A stretch of 64,000 nt of DNA from Serratia proteamaculans (GCF_008830365.1 NZ_WBKI01000005.1:1-64000); one strand, 5' to 3'; positions 9,696 to 20,015 are shown, numbered from the stretch's first letter. Made by a program: numbers and translations. Notes: generated by a model not told the origin, from the sequence alone.

Positions 9696-12600
9696 ATGGC
9701 CAATTTTTTTATTGATCGCCCGATTTTCGCCTGGGTTCTGGCAATTATTCTTTGCCTGACCGGCGCCTTGGCGATTTCTTCCTTACCGGTAGAACAGTAC
9801 CCGAACCTGGCACCGCCGAACGTTCGTATTAGCGCCAACTACCCCGGAGCCTCGGCGCAAACGCTGGAAAACACCGTCACCCAGATTATCGAACAGAACA
9901 TGACCGGTCTGGACAACATGATGTACATGTCGTCGCAGAGTACCAACACCGGGCGTGCCACGGTAACGCTGACCTTTGAGGCCGGCACCGATCCCAACGA
10001 GGCGATGCAGCAGGTGCAAAACCAGCTGCAGGCGGCGATTAAGCGACTGCCACAGGCCGTGCAAACCCAGGGCGTGACGGTCTCGAAATCCGGCGACACC
10101 ACGCTGATGATGGTGGCCTTTGTCTCCACCGACGGCAGCATGGACAAGCAGGACATTGCCGATTACATCGTTTCCAACCTGCAGGATCCACTCAGCCGCA
10201 TCAACGGCGTGGGCAGCATGGACGTTTACGGTTCGCAATATGCCATGCGCATTTGGCTCGATGCCAACAAGCTCAACAGCTACCAGCTCACCACCCAGGA
10301 CGTGGTTACCGCGATCAAATCACAGAACGCCCAGGTGGCCGTCGGTCAGCTCGGCGGCACACCCTCCGTTGATAAACAGGCACTCAACGCCACCATCAAC
10401 GCCCAGTCTCAGCTACAAACGCCGGAACAGTTCAAACAAATCACCCTGCGGGTCAACCAGGACGGTTCACTGGTGACATTGGGTGATGTTTCCACCATCG
10501 AGCTGGGCGGCGAGAACTATGACTATCTCAGCCGCTATAACGGCATGCAAGCCGCCGGCATGAACATCAAGTTGGCCTCCGGTGCCAACGAACTGCAAAC
10601 CGACCAGTTGGTGAAAGACAAAATTGCCGAGCTGTCACAGTATTTCCCGCACGGGCTGGAGGCGAAGGTCGCCTACGAGACGACTCCGTTCGTTAAAGCC
10701 TCAATCAAAGACGTGGTAAAAACCCTGCTGGAAGCCATTTTGCTGGTGTTCCTGGTGATGTATCTGTTCCTGCAGAACTTCCGCGCCACGCTGATCCCGA
10801 CCATTGCCGTACCGGTGGTGCTGATGGGCACCTTTGCCATTCTTTCGGCCTGCGGATTCAGTATCAATACCCTGACCATGTTCGCCATGGTACTGGCCAT
10901 CGGGCTGCTGGTGGATGACGCCATCGTGGTGGTGGAAAACGTCGAACGTGTGATGAGCGAAGAAGGCCTGTCGCCCCGGGATGCCACACGAAAATCCATG
11001 GGGCAGATCCAGAGTGCGTTGGTCGGTATCGCCATGGTGCTATCGGCGGTGTTTATTCCGATGGCCTTCTTCGGCGGCACCACCGGTGCCATCTACCGTC
11101 AGTTCTCGATCACCATTGTTTCTGCCATGGTGCTGTCCGTGCTGGTGGCGATGATCCTGACCCCTGCCCTGTGTGCGACCCTGCTCAAACCGATCGCCAA
11201 AGGTCACCATCATGGTAAACGCGGCTTCTTCGGCTGGTTTAACCGCATGTTCAACCGCAACGCCGATCGCTACGAGCGCGGTGTGGCACGGGTGCTGCAT
11301 GCAAGCACCCGCTATATGGTGATTTACCTGTTGCTGCTGGGGGGCATGGCATTGCTGTTTATCAAGCTGCCAACCTCGTTCCTGCCGCAGGAAGACCGTG
11401 GAGTGTTCACCGTACAGGTGCAGTTGCCGCCGGGATCGACCCAGCAGCAGACCACCAAGGTGGTGGAAAAAGTTGAGCAATACTTCCTGACCAAAGAGAA
11501 GCAGGACGTGTTGTCGGTGTTTTCCACCATAGGTGCTGGCCCCGGTGGTAACGGGCAAAACGTGGCGCGTATGTTTATTCGATTGAAAGACTGGGATCTG
11601 CGCACCTCCGGCGCCAACAGCTCTTTCGATATCATCGATCGCGCCACCCACGAATTTAACAAGATTAACGAGGCGCGGGTGATTGCCAGCAGCCCACCGG
11701 CGATCACCGGGCTGGGTAACTCCTCCGGTTTCGATATGGAACTGGAGGATCATGCCGGGCTGGGTCACGAAAAACTGATGGCAGCGCGCGATCAACTGCT
11801 GCAACTGGCCGCCGCCAATCCACTGCTGTCCCGGGTACGCCACAACGGTCTGGATGACAGCCCGCAATTGCAGATTGATATTGACCAACGCAAGGCTCAG
11901 GCGCTGGGGGTTTCTATCGATGACATCAACAACACGCTGTCGACCGCCTGGGGTTCAACCTACGTCAACGACTTCGTCGACCGTGGTCGGGTGAAAAAAG
12001 TTTATGTGCAGGCTGCCGCACCGTTCCGCATGTTGCCTGGCGACATCGATAAATGGTTTGTGCGTAACAGCGCGGGCGGCATGGTGCCGTTCACCGCTTT
12101 CGCCACCTCCCATTGGGAGTACGGTTCCCCACGTCTGGAGCGTTATAACGGCAGTTCGGCGCTGGAGATTGTTGGTGAGGCGGCAGAAGGCGTTAGCAGC
12201 GGTACTGCAATGATCGAAATGGAGAAAATTGTCAGCCAGTTACCGACCGGTTTCGGCCTGGAATGGACCGCCATGTCCTATCAGGAACGCCTGTCCGGTT
12301 CCCAGGCACCGGCGCTGTACGCCATCTCGCTGCTGGTGGTGTTCCTGTGCCTGGCGGCGCTGTATGAGAGCTGGTCGATTCCGTTCTCGGTGATGCTGGT
12401 GGTACCCCTCGGCCTGATTGGTGCCGTTGCGGCGACCTGGCTGCGTGGACTGGAGAATGACGTTTACTTCCAGGTGGGGATGCTGACCATTATCGGGCTG
12501 TCGGCGAAAAACGCCATTTTGATCGTCGAATTCGCCAACGAGCTGAATCAAAAAGGCCAGGATTTGATGGCGGCGACGCTGGAAGCCTCGCGCATGCGTC

Positions 12601-12833
12601 TGCGGCCGATTCTAATGACCTCACTGGCCTTTATCTTCGGTGTACTGCCGATGACCATCAGCAGCGGTGCCGGCTCAGGCAGCCAGCATGCAGTAGGCAC
12701 CGGCGTAATGGGCGGAATGATTTCCGCTACCCTGCTGGCGATATTCTTCGTACCGCTGTTCTTTGTGCTGGTTCGTCGCCGCTTCCCGGGAAAACCCTCC
12801 AGAGCGGCCAAACCGCAAGACAGCGCAGAATAG
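9696..12833 (+). CDS. acrD: RND multidrug efflux pump AcrD
   Basis: Trimeric inner-membrane proton antiporter that exports aminoglycosides and other hydrophilic or anionic drugs with AcrA and TolC. The 1045-residue product has the RND layout: TM1 at the N-terminus ([17 protein letters not shown]), two large periplasmic loops, and twelve helices in all. The proton-relay pair is visible as [12 protein letters not shown] in TM4, with a conserved lysine in [13 protein letters not shown]. Similarity to E. coli AcrD is high throughout, including the tail [12 protein letters not shown]. No acrA lies beside it, as for acrD in E. coli, and ypfM follows. Confidence 0.95.
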   Translation: MANFFIDRPIFAWVLAIILCLTGALAISSLPVEQYPNLAPPNVRISANYPGASAQTLENTVTQIIEQNMTGLDNMMYMSSQSTNTGRATVTLTFEAGTDPNEAMQQVQNQLQAAIKRLPQAVQTQGVTVSKSGDTTLMMVAFVSTDGSMDKQDIADYIVSNLQDPLSRINGVGSMDVYGSQYAMRIWLDANKLNSYQLTTQDVVTAIKSQNAQVAVGQLGGTPSVDKQALNATINAQSQLQTPEQFKQITLRVNQDGSLVTLGDVSTIELGGENYDYLSRYNGMQAAGMNIKLASGANELQTDQLVKDKIAELSQYFPHGLEAKVAYETTPFVKASIKDVVKTLLEAILLVFLVMYLFLQNFRATLIPTIAVPVVLMGTFAILSACGFSINTLTMFAMVLAIGLLVDDAIVVVENVERVMSEEGLSPRDATRKSMGQIQSALVGIAMVLSAVFIPMAFFGGTTGAIYRQFSITIVSAMVLSVLVAMILTPALCATLLKPIAKGHHHGKRGFFGWFNRMFNRNADRYERGVARVLHASTRYMVIYLLLLGGMALLFIKLPTSFLPQEDRGVFTVQVQLPPGSTQQQTTKVVEKVEQYFLTKEKQDVLSVFSTIGAGPGGNGQNVARMFIRLKDWDLRTSGANSSFDIIDRATHEFNKINEARVIASSPPAITGLGNSSGFDMELEDHAGLGHEKLMAARDQLLQLAAANPLLSRVRHNGLDDSPQLQIDIDQRKAQALGVSIDDINNTLSTAWGSTYVNDFVDRGRVKKVYVQAAAPFRMLPGDIDKWFVRNSAGGMVPFTAFATSHWEYGSPRLERYNGSSALEIVGEAAEGVSSGTAMIEMEKIVSQLPTGFGLEWTAMSYQERLSGSQAPALYAISLLVVFLCLAALYESWSIPFSVMLVVPLGLIGAVAATWLRGLENDVYFQVGMLTIIGLSAKNAILIVEFANELNQKGQDLMAATLEASRMRLRPILMTSLAFIFGVLPMTISSGAGSGSQHAVGTGVMGGMISATLLAIFFVPLFFVLVRRRFPGKPSRAAKPQDSAE

Positions 12834-12844
12834 CAGGCAAAAAA

Positions 12845-12872
12845 AAGCAGCGTCGGGAAACCGATGCTGCTT
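12845..12872 (-). terminator. Terminator after ypfM (also faces acrD)
   Basis: AAGCAGCGTCGG (12845-12856) pairs with CCGATGCTGCTT (12861-12872) around GAAA, with one G-U pair. Read on the minus strand the stem is followed by eight T, so it is strongest for the ypfM transcript; on the plus strand only TTTAT follows acrD. Confidence 0.8.
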
Positions 12873-12953
12873 TATCTCGAACGAGAGTCTCGTTCCCAAG
12901 GTGCTTCAATTACGGACAAATCAACCAACCTTGTTTTCAGCCTCAACGCAGTG

Positions 12954-13013
12954 TCAGTTACCCAACATCTCTTCGATGAAGTCTTTCCAGTTTCCTAACT
13001 CACGATCAACCAT
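12954..13013 (-). CDS. ypfM: Small protein YpfM (19 residues)
   Basis: An open frame of 19 codons, MVDRELGNWKDFIEEMLGN, ending in TGA. It closely resembles the E. coli small protein YpfM (from memory MIERELGNWKDFIEVMLRK), which is also found just downstream of acrD. It is predicted to be a single amphipathic helix. GAGG lies 12 bp before the ATG, a rather long gap. The gene is antisense to acrD, and a good terminator follows. The function of the family is not established to my knowledge. It is too short for most gene callers. Confidence 0.82.
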   Translation of the reverse strand: MVDRELGNWKDFIEEMLGN

Positions 13014-13206
13014 AATAATTTACAACCTCAATTAATAGACGAAGCGAATTCTACGCCTGTTTTTTGAGCAAGTGAAGGGGGTTGGGAACGATGCCAGCCG
13101 CGAAAACCGGGGATAGTGCACATTTTCGTATTTATCTGATCAATCGATAATCCCGACTATTCCCTTCCGATCTTAATCCGTCCAAGCCAACGCAGAAAAG
13201 ATCTAA

Positions 13207-13233
13207 CCCGGCCGCTGTTAGCAAACGGCCGGG
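13207..13233 (-). terminator. Terminator after the CirA-like receptor gene
   Basis: CCCGGCCG (13207-13214) pairs with CGGCCGGG (13226-13233). It starts 19 bp past the stop codon on the minus strand and is followed there by TTAG, so the T-run is weak. The remaining 170 bases up to ypfM show no gene. Confidence 0.6.
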
Positions 13234-13251
13234 CTATTTACTCAGCAAAAC

Positions 13252-15297
13252 TTAGAAATCAACGCGTAAGCCGAGGTTATAACGACGGCCCTCCAGCTGC
13301 GGATATTCCCCCCAACTGGTGGTGCGTTTTGGCGCGCTATCGAAAATGTTATACACGCCCGCCATCACCTGGGTGTGCTTGTCGAAGTGGTAAATCACCC
13401 CGGCGTCCAGCAAGGCGTAAGCACCGTAGCGGGTATGGTCACCGGTCTCCTCGTTGCGGCTGCGATAATTGACTTTGGACCAGACGTCCAGCGCCGATGC
13501 CGCCGCCCACTTGGCGGATAAATTGGCCATGTGTTTTGGGAAGTCATTTAGCGCATAACCCTTATTGACGCCGTTTTTCTGCTCGCTCTTGTTGAAGGTA
13601 TAATTGGCACTAAGATTCAGACTGTCTGTCGCCTGCCAGTCTGCGTTAAGTTCGACACCGTAAACAGTGGCCTTGCCAATATTGAAATACTTATCGATCG
13701 ATTCGGCGTTATAACCGTTAACCACGCAGGGGTGGTTGGCACTCGCCTCGCAGATATTCACCTCCGCGATCTTGTCCTTGAAGTCGGTATAAAACACCGT
13801 GCCGTCAAAGGAGAGATCGCGATTGTTGTTCCAGTACAGCCCCAGTTCGGTATTCAGGCTGGTTTCCGGCTTCAACTCGCTGTTGCCCACCGACAGATAG
13901 GGATAAGGCGGGTTGCTGCCACGCGGCGTAATGAATTGATCGGAGTTTTCCCGCAGCGACGGTTTTTTATAGCCGGAAGAGACGCCGCCCTTCAGTGCCC
14001 AGGCTGAATCGAGGATCCAGTTGCCGTAAAGTTTCGGGCTAATGTGGGTGCCAAAGTAATTGTCCCGATCCATACGCGCCGAGGTGGTCAGCGAGAAGTC
14101 ATCGATGTTCCACTGCCCTTCGGCGAACAGCGCCCAGCCGTCGCGCGAAATTTTGGTGACGGGATCGATGCCCGGCGCCCGTTTGTTGTCGGCATAGAAA
14201 TCGTCATTCAGCGTTTCACGGCTGTAGTTGGCGCCGAGGGTCAGGTTGTGCTCACCCAGGCTTAGCTTGGCCTGGCTATTCAGCACGTAATTCTCGGTCT
14301 GGATATGCTGTGGTGCCAACGTGCTGGTGTGGAAGGTTGACTCGCCTTTTTCGTATTGAAAATAACTGGTGGTGGCGATGCTATCTTCCGCATACCAACC
14401 CGAGTGGGTCAGGCTCAGGGCATCACGATCAAAGTCCCAGCCCCAAGGGGTGCCACCTCCTTTCTCCGTCCGGCTGCGTTTTTTCTCCCCCTTCACCAGG
14501 TTCAGGTCGAACAGGTTGGTTTCATTGGCGGCAAAACCGAGCGTCATGTCGAGCGACTTTTTGTTGTTCTTGCTGAACGAGTTGGGTTTTTCGTCCTCCC
14601 GACGATCGAGGTAATCCGCCGACAGGCTGAGCCCCAGAACATCGGGCACCAGCGGCCCCATCAGGAACAGGTTGGTCTGTTGGGTATTACCGAACTCCTG
14701 ATGTTGTTGCAAGAAACTGTTTGCGGCAATCGAGCCCATCCATTCCCGTACGCCAAACGGTTTTTTGGTGATGACGTTGACCACGCCGCCGATGGAGTCC
14801 GAGCCGTACAGCGATGACATCGGGCCGCGGATCACTTCAATACGATCGATGGCCGCCAACGGCGGTAAAAAGCCGGCTTCGGTGCCAACATTCTGGCCAT
14901 AGGGACGGGACTCGCCGGTATTCTGCTTAATGCTGTTGACCATGAACGAGGTGTAACTCGAGTCCATACCGCGGATCATGACGTCGCCGGAAACCTCAGT
15001 GCCGGCACCGTTGCTGACCGACACGCCAGAAATATCCTGAACCGCTTCGGCCACATCGCGGCTGTTCTGCTTCTCGAGCGTCTTTTGATCGATAACCGAA
15101 ATGCTGGCCGGGGCATATTTCTTGTTCTGCTTGAATCCGGAAGCGGTGACCACCAGTTGGTCTTCCTGCGAGGCGTTATTTTTCTGCTCTGCCTCCCCTT
15201 CCTGAGCATAAGCCTGAGGGGCAATAATCAATACCAGCGCCATCGCTCTGGCTATTCTGCTGCGTTTTCCCATGAAGTGTTGATCAATCATAACCAT
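13252..15297 (-). CDS. TonB-dependent outer-membrane receptor, CirA/IrgA-like
   Basis: Outer-membrane beta-barrel expected to import an iron-siderophore complex, probably a catecholate. The 681-residue product has a signal peptide (ALVLIIAPQAYAQ), a TonB box region (DQLVVTASGF), a plug with IRGMDSSYTSFMVN and RIEVIRGPMSSLYGSDSIGGVVNVITKK, and a barrel ending in the terminal phenylalanine of LGLRVDF. The plug resembles CirA, IrgA and FepA more than FhuA. The ORF has ATGs at 15297 and 15291 and an internal MGKRSRIARAM; I keep the first. It shares a Fur-box intergenic region with the divergent propeller/receptor pair. Confidence 0.88.
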   Translation of the reverse strand: MVMIDQHFMGKRSRIARAMALVLIIAPQAYAQEGEAEQKNNASQEDQLVVTASGFKQNKKYAPASISVIDQKTLEKQNSRDVAEAVQDISGVSVSNGAGTEVSGDVMIRGMDSSYTSFMVNSIKQNTGESRPYGQNVGTEAGFLPPLAAIDRIEVIRGPMSSLYGSDSIGGVVNVITKKPFGVREWMGSIAANSFLQQHQEFGNTQQTNLFLMGPLVPDVLGLSLSADYLDRREDEKPNSFSKNNKKSLDMTLGFAANETNLFDLNLVKGEKKRSRTEKGGGTPWGWDFDRDALSLTHSGWYAEDSIATTSYFQYEKGESTFHTSTLAPQHIQTENYVLNSQAKLSLGEHNLTLGANYSRETLNDDFYADNKRAPGIDPVTKISRDGWALFAEGQWNIDDFSLTTSARMDRDNYFGTHISPKLYGNWILDSAWALKGGVSSGYKKPSLRENSDQFITPRGSNPPYPYLSVGNSELKPETSLNTELGLYWNNNRDLSFDGTVFYTDFKDKIAEVNICEASANHPCVVNGYNAESIDKYFNIGKATVYGVELNADWQATDSLNLSANYTFNKSEQKNGVNKGYALNDFPKHMANLSAKWAAASALDVWSKVNYRSRNEETGDHTRYGAYALLDAGVIYHFDKHTQVMAGVYNIFDSAPKRTTSWGEYPQLEGRRYNLGLRVDF

Positions 15298-15626
15298 TCC
15301 TAATAAAACCTGTTTCCGATTGGTGTTGTAGCCCGCAAAGCATCCAAAAACGGCTGACGCAGCAGGAGATCAATGGCCTTAGCCAACTCGTTCTGTACGC
15401 CAGCGGATAACCGCTGCTGATGGTGTTTTTATTTACAATTCTTCACGATTGACGGCGAATATAGCGGATAATCCTTCGCATTAAAACGAAATGAAAATTA
15501 TTACGGAAATAAAAACCACGGGGAACAAGATCGAGAAATGCGGACGCCTCATGGGGTTATTTTAAATATTTTCTTATTTTTCAATAACAAAAATACATAT
15601 CTTCATATGATTAATTAAATGACATT

Positions 15627-15645
15627 GATATTAATTATCAATATC
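15627..15645. promoter_or_regulatory. Fur box between divergent iron genes
   Basis: GATATTAATTATCAATATC matches 15 of 19 bases of the Fur consensus GATAATGATAATCATTATC and is nearly palindromic. It lies 36 bp before the YncE-like gene and about 330 bp from the receptor start on the other strand. The rest of the 383-bp gap is AT-rich with no gene seen. Iron repression of at least the plus-strand pair is a firm inference. Confidence 0.8.
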
Positions 15646-15680
15646 ATTAGCATCCTTGAATCGTAAACTGATGTAAAGGA

Positions 15681-16757
15681 ATGTATATGAAATTGTCCCT
15701 ATTCACCCCAGGCAAAGGTTTCTCTTTCAGCACCCTGACTTCCGCCATGCTGCTACTGTCTTGCTCAACGCTGGCGGCTGAGCTGCCAGAAAGCCATTTC
15801 CAAACCAAACCGGTAGGATACGGCCTGTATGAGTTGGCATTTGATGGCCAAAACAACACCTTGTTTGCCGCTTCTACGCCTTCATTCGCCAAAGGAAAAA
15901 ACAGCGGGATTGTTTACCGTATCAATCCGGCCACGTTGGCTACAGATGGGAAAATCGTCACCCAACGTCGTGCCTTCGCCACCGCGCTGGATGAAGAACG
16001 GCATGTCCTGTACATCGGCAACACCGTGGACGGTTCAGTAACCATGATCGATACCCAGAGCGGTAAAGAACTCGCTACCGTCCAGCTCAGTGAAAGCATG
16101 AAAGAAGACCAATTCGTCCCGACGCGTGAAATGGTGCTCGATAAAAAAAATCAGCGCTTGTATGTCTCTGGCACCGCTCAGAAAGGCGTGCTTTGGGTGA
16201 TCGATACCGCCAAGCGTGAAAAGATTGCCACCATCAGCAACGTCGGCGAATACCCCACCGGTCTTGCTCTGGACACCGAACGTGGCCATATCTACTGTGT
16301 TAATGGCGGCGGTGAACTGATTACCCTGGACGCCACCAGCCACCAGATCCTCAAGCGTCTGGTGGTGGAACCCGCTAAAAAACACTTCTTCTTGAATATC
16401 AGCCTGGACAGCAAAACCGGCCGTGCCTTCCTCACCGATCCTGACCTGCCGAAGGTGCTGGTTGTCGATATCAACAGCGGCAAAATCCTGCACCAGATTG
16501 AGGTGATCAACTCACTGGCGGTGCTGTTCAACCCGGCACGCAGCGAAATCTACATCACGCATCGCGAGGCCAAACGCATCAGCATCGTGGACAGCAATAG
16601 CTATCAGGTCAAAAACAGCATCGCCACCCACGCTTTGCCTAACAGCCTGGCCCTTTCTGCGGACGGCAATACCCTCTTTGCCAGCATCAAGCAGTCCAAG
16701 GAAGAGATGGAGAAAAAGCAGGATTATCTGCTCAAGATTAATCTCGGCGAACTATGA
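15681..16757 (+). CDS. Exported YncE-like seven-bladed beta-propeller protein
   Basis: A 358-residue secreted protein with a signal peptide (LTSAMLLLSCSTLAAELPE). It then has repeats of the form 'LYVSG..GVLWVIDTAKREKIATI..VGEYPTGLALD', about 40-45 residues apart, typical of the YncE/NHL-like propeller family. E. coli YncE (353 residues) is iron-repressed and sits beside the TonB receptor gene yncD; the same arrangement is seen here. Its reading frame overlaps the downstream receptor gene by 4 bp (ATGA). The molecular role of the family is unsettled; DNA and peptidoglycan binding have both been discussed for YncE. Confidence 0.85.
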   Translation: MYMKLSLFTPGKGFSFSTLTSAMLLLSCSTLAAELPESHFQTKPVGYGLYELAFDGQNNTLFAASTPSFAKGKNSGIVYRINPATLATDGKIVTQRRAFATALDEERHVLYIGNTVDGSVTMIDTQSGKELATVQLSESMKEDQFVPTREMVLDKKNQRLYVSGTAQKGVLWVIDTAKREKIATISNVGEYPTGLALDTERGHIYCVNGGGELITLDATSHQILKRLVVEPAKKHFFLNISLDSKTGRAFLTDPDLPKVLVVDINSGKILHQIEVINSLAVLFNPARSEIYITHREAKRISIVDSNSYQVKNSIATHALPNSLALSADGNTLFASIKQSKEEMEKKQDYLLKINLGEL

Positions 16758-18937
16758 GGCAGGTAATGACGAGTTTTATGATTCGCCTCTCCGGTGGCGC
16801 ACTGCTGTGCCTGCCGGTGATGGTGGTGCAGGCTGCGGGGGCCGAGCAGGCTCCCCGCCCACAGAAAGAAGAAACCCTGGAGGTGATCGCTTCACCGTTC
16901 AGCGATGACGGCAGCACCGAGAACACCGGCTCCTACACCACCAGCCAGATGACCACCGCGACCGGCTTGCCGCTGAGCATCAAGGATACGCCGCAGTCGG
17001 TTTCGGTCATCACCCGCCAGCAAATTGACGATATCAACGCTTATTCGCTAAAGGATATTCTGCGCTGGTCCACCGGTGTCAGTGAGAGCAACTACGACAG
17101 CGAACGCTCCTCGTTCAATTACCGCGGTTTTAGCGTCGATAACTATCAATATGACGGTGTTCCCACCTTCTTTGATTCAGGTTATTCCGGCGGTGAGTCG
17201 GAAATTGACTCGATCACACTGGATCACGTCGAGATCGTCAGGGGGGCCGCCGGCCTGCTGAACGGCGTCGGTAATCCGGGCGCGGCCATCAACCTGGTCA
17301 GAAAGAAGGCTTCCAGCCTTTCTCCTTTTGCCCGCGTCGAACTCTCCGCCGGTTCCTGGGATCATTACCGCACCACGGTCGATGTCGGCACACCGCTCAA
17401 CGACGAAGGTACCGTCCGGGTGCGCGTCGCTGCCGCCGGCGAACGCAGCCACTCGTTTATGGACAGGCATCAGGAACGCAAAGGCACCATCTATGGCACG
17501 CTGGAAGCCGATCTGAGTAGCGAGACATTGCTGCGACTGGGGGCGGATTATCAGCAAAACCGGCCTAAAGCCTCCACCTGGGGTGGTGCCCTGCCAACCG
17601 GCTGGTTCAGCGACGGCAGCGAGATCAATTGGGATCGCCACTACAGTGGCGCCTCTGACTGGTCGAGCTGGGACACCACGCTCAGCACCCAGTTCGCGAC
17701 GCTGGAGCACCAGTTCGATAACGACTGGAAAGGCGTGGCTAACTACACTCATAGCCGTCAGGCTTTCGATGCCAAAATGGCGATGAGTCTTGGTGGGCTG
17801 ATCGATCCCGATACCTGGGCGGTGAAACCTTCAAGCCCTTATGCCGGGCGTTATGAGGGTTACCGCGATCAGCATGCGGTAGACCTGAAACTGAACGGTG
17901 ATTTCAGCCTGCTGGGCCGTAATCACAAATTTGTAGTGGGCAGTTCTTCCGCCTGGCAGCACAGTTACAGCACCTATCGTAGTGCCAGTGCCTCACAATT
18001 GTTTAGCGGCAGCTTACTGGACTGGAACGGTGGCCTGGGCGAACCCGAGTGGTCAGACAAAATGCCGCAAATGGATTACCGTACGCGGCAAATCGGCTTC
18101 TACAGCAGCGCTGACTTTTCGGTCACCGACCGTCTGGATCTGGTACTCGGTGCCCGCTTCAACAGCTTTAAAAACACCACGACTACCACCGCAAACAAAG
18201 TCACTCCGTTCGTCGGCACGGTTTATAAGCTGACCGATCAGGTCTCTGCCTATGCCAGCTACACCGACATCTTCAAGGATCAGAACCGGCTCGACAGCAG
18301 CGGCCACTATCTGGCACCGATCGAAGGGGTGAACAAAGAGGTGGGTATCAAAGCCGCATTGCTCAATGACCGGCTCAATCTGTCGCTGTCGGCATTCCGC
18401 ATCACGCAGGACAACCTGGGCGTGCTGGACGAAGACACCGCCAATCTGGACTGGCTGCAGCAGACCTATCATGAGAGTCAGGGTGCCACCAGCAAGGGCG
18501 TCGAGTTCGAACTGAACGGTGAACTGGCCCAGGGCTGGAACGCGCAGTTTGGCATTACCCACTTCTCGCTGAAGGACAAGGATAAGGTCGATCTCAACAC
18601 CGAGCAGCCGCGCACTCGCATCAACCTGTTCACCACCTACCAACTGACGGGTGCCTTGCGCGACCTGACGTTGGGCGGCGGCGCACGCTGGCAGAGCAAG
18701 GTTTACGCCAACGTTAGCGGGGCCGATAACGGTGAAATGGTGCAGCGCAAAGCCGAGCAAGGGTCTTACGTTCTGGTCGATGCGATGGCGCGTTACAGAC
18801 TGACGCCGCAAACTGCGGTGCAACTTAACCTGAACAACGTTTTCGACCAGAAATACTACTCACAGGTTAATTTCTACAGTACCCGCAACTATGGCGAGCC
18901 GCGTAACTTCATGCTGACGCTCAAACACGAGTTCTGA
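16754..18937 (+). CDS. TonB-dependent siderophore receptor, FhuE/FpvA-like
   Basis: Outer-membrane receptor, 727 residues, resembling FhuE (ferric coprogen and rhodotorulate) and FpvA. After a signal peptide (GGALLCLPVMVVQAAGA) comes the TonB box region (ETLEVIASPF), then KDTPQSVSVITRQQIDD, RGFSVDNYQYDGVPTFFDSGY and HVEIVRGAAGLLNGVGNPGAAINLVRK of the plug. The barrel ends in FMLTLKHEF with a terminal phenylalanine. Translation is probably coupled to the propeller gene (ATGA overlap). No siderophore synthesis or ABC transporter gene lies near, so it probably takes up a foreign siderophore and relies on transport genes elsewhere. Confidence 0.9.
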   Translation: MRQVMTSFMIRLSGGALLCLPVMVVQAAGAEQAPRPQKEETLEVIASPFSDDGSTENTGSYTTSQMTTATGLPLSIKDTPQSVSVITRQQIDDINAYSLKDILRWSTGVSESNYDSERSSFNYRGFSVDNYQYDGVPTFFDSGYSGGESEIDSITLDHVEIVRGAAGLLNGVGNPGAAINLVRKKASSLSPFARVELSAGSWDHYRTTVDVGTPLNDEGTVRVRVAAAGERSHSFMDRHQERKGTIYGTLEADLSSETLLRLGADYQQNRPKASTWGGALPTGWFSDGSEINWDRHYSGASDWSSWDTTLSTQFATLEHQFDNDWKGVANYTHSRQAFDAKMAMSLGGLIDPDTWAVKPSSPYAGRYEGYRDQHAVDLKLNGDFSLLGRNHKFVVGSSSAWQHSYSTYRSASASQLFSGSLLDWNGGLGEPEWSDKMPQMDYRTRQIGFYSSADFSVTDRLDLVLGARFNSFKNTTTTTANKVTPFVGTVYKLTDQVSAYASYTDIFKDQNRLDSSGHYLAPIEGVNKEVGIKAALLNDRLNLSLSAFRITQDNLGVLDEDTANLDWLQQTYHESQGATSKGVEFELNGELAQGWNAQFGITHFSLKDKDKVDLNTEQPRTRINLFTTYQLTGALRDLTLGGGARWQSKVYANVSGADNGEMVQRKAEQGSYVLVDAMARYRLTPQTAVQLNLNNVFDQKYYSQVNFYSTRNYGEPRNFMLTLKHEF

Positions 18938-19069
18938 TCGCTTGCAGTAAAACCGGCCCCGGATCGCGGGGCCAACCTTCCCTCAGCAATACCTATATCC
19001 CTTGTGCGATGAATTCTTCCGTAGTAGCGTGCAAAAGATACAAAAACCCCACCCACCTAAGGCCATGTG

Positions 19070-19549
19070 ATGTCCCCTACGCTGACCATCGAACAACTGA
19101 AAGAGTTGGGCCGCTATCAGGAAGCGACCGAACTGGCGCAACAACAGTTACTGCAACAACCGGAAGACGCCGCCCTGCACTATCAATTGGCTTGCCTGTA
19201 TGACGTTCAGGGCTTTGAGCAGCAGGCGATCCCCAGTTACCTCGCGGCACTGACGCGCAATTTGTCGGCAACGCAACGACAGGAAGCCTGGCTTGGACTG
19301 GGCAGTACCTACCGGGCGCTCGGCCTGTATCAACAATCGCTGGCCGCCTTCGACGAAGGGCTGAGCGAGTTCCCGCAGGCCAAAGAACTTACCCTGTTTC
19401 GCGCCATGACGCTGTACAACCTGGGTGAAACCAAACAAGCGGTCGCGGATTTGCTGTTGCTGCTGGCTGAAACCTCTTCGCATAGCGACATCAGCAGCTA
19501 CCAGCGTGCGATCCGCCAATACGCCGCCGATCTGGACCGGATTGGCTAA
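19070..19549 (+). CDS. Tetratricopeptide-repeat protein
   Basis: A 159-residue cytoplasmic protein built from TPR-like helical pairs: GRYQEATELAQQQLLQQPED near residues 11-30, LHYQLACLYDVQGFEQQAIPSYLAAL, AWLGLGSTYRALGLYQQSLAAFDEGL and LTLFRAMTLYNLGETKQAVADLLLLLAE. No signal peptide or enzyme motif is present. The ATG at 19070 is preferred over the GTG at 19067 because TAAGG lies 7 bp upstream. It is 11 bp before a GNAT gene, so the two are probably co-transcribed. The partner is unknown. Confidence 0.82.
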   Translation: MSPTLTIEQLKELGRYQEATELAQQQLLQQPEDAALHYQLACLYDVQGFEQQAIPSYLAALTRNLSATQRQEAWLGLGSTYRALGLYQQSLAAFDEGLSEFPQAKELTLFRAMTLYNLGETKQAVADLLLLLAETSSHSDISSYQRAIRQYAADLDRIG

Positions 19550-19560
19550 GCGAGGTCACC

Positions 19561-19992
19561 ATGGAAATCGTGACCGACCCGAACCGCTACGGCGTCGACT
19601 GGCTGCAGTTGGCCGGGCTACTGGAAGCCGCCGGATTGGGCCAGCGTGATCCGCAGGTTCTGCAGCGCGTTTATCAGCACAGCCAATTTTGCTACTGGGG
19701 CTACCTGGATGGCCGGCTGATCGCCACCGCCCACGCCATTAGCGATATGACTTCAGTTGCCTATCTGGCCGACGTGGCTCTGCATCCAGACTTTCAGGGC
19801 CAGGGTTTGGGACGTCAGCTGATGGATCGGGTCATGCAGGATTTAGCCCCGCTCGGCAAAGTGTTTATCTACTCGGTGCCCGACAAGCTGGAGTTCTACA
19901 AAAAATACCACTTCCGTGAGCTGACTACCGGCATGGTCTATGCCGATAGCGCGGCTTTAGAGCGACTGCAGCAGAATGGTTATATCCGCTGA
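19561..19992 (+). CDS. GNAT-family N-acetyltransferase
   Basis: A 143-residue acetyl-CoA-dependent transferase. The acetyl-CoA loop is clear in ALHPDFQGQGLGRQLMDRVM (motif Q-x-x-G-x-G/A near residues 81-87), followed by the beta strand VFIYSVPDKLEFYKKYHF. The substrate cannot be read from sequence. It follows the TPR gene in the same direction and precedes the PchB-like gene by 23 bp, so the three may form an operon. Confidence 0.85.
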   Translation: MEIVTDPNRYGVDWLQLAGLLEAAGLGQRDPQVLQRVYQHSQFCYWGYLDGRLIATAHAISDMTSVAYLADVALHPDFQGQGLGRQLMDRVMQDLAPLGKVFIYSVPDKLEFYKKYHFRELTTGMVYADSAALERLQQNGYIR

Positions 19993-20015
19993 AAAAACCT
20001 TAAAGGAACTCCCCA

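Noticed and set aside
11040-11888. Minus-strand open frame of 282 codons opposite acrD
   Set aside because: Glutamine/histidine-rich antisense shadow of a conserved pump gene.
18953-18973. GC-rich hairpin after the FhuE-like receptor as a terminator
   Set aside because: GGCCCC and GGGGCC can pair, but no T-run follows, so I leave it out of the terminator list.
19009-19203. Small plus-strand frame before the TPR gene
   Set aside because: It runs into the TPR gene in another frame and has no similarity or ribosome site.
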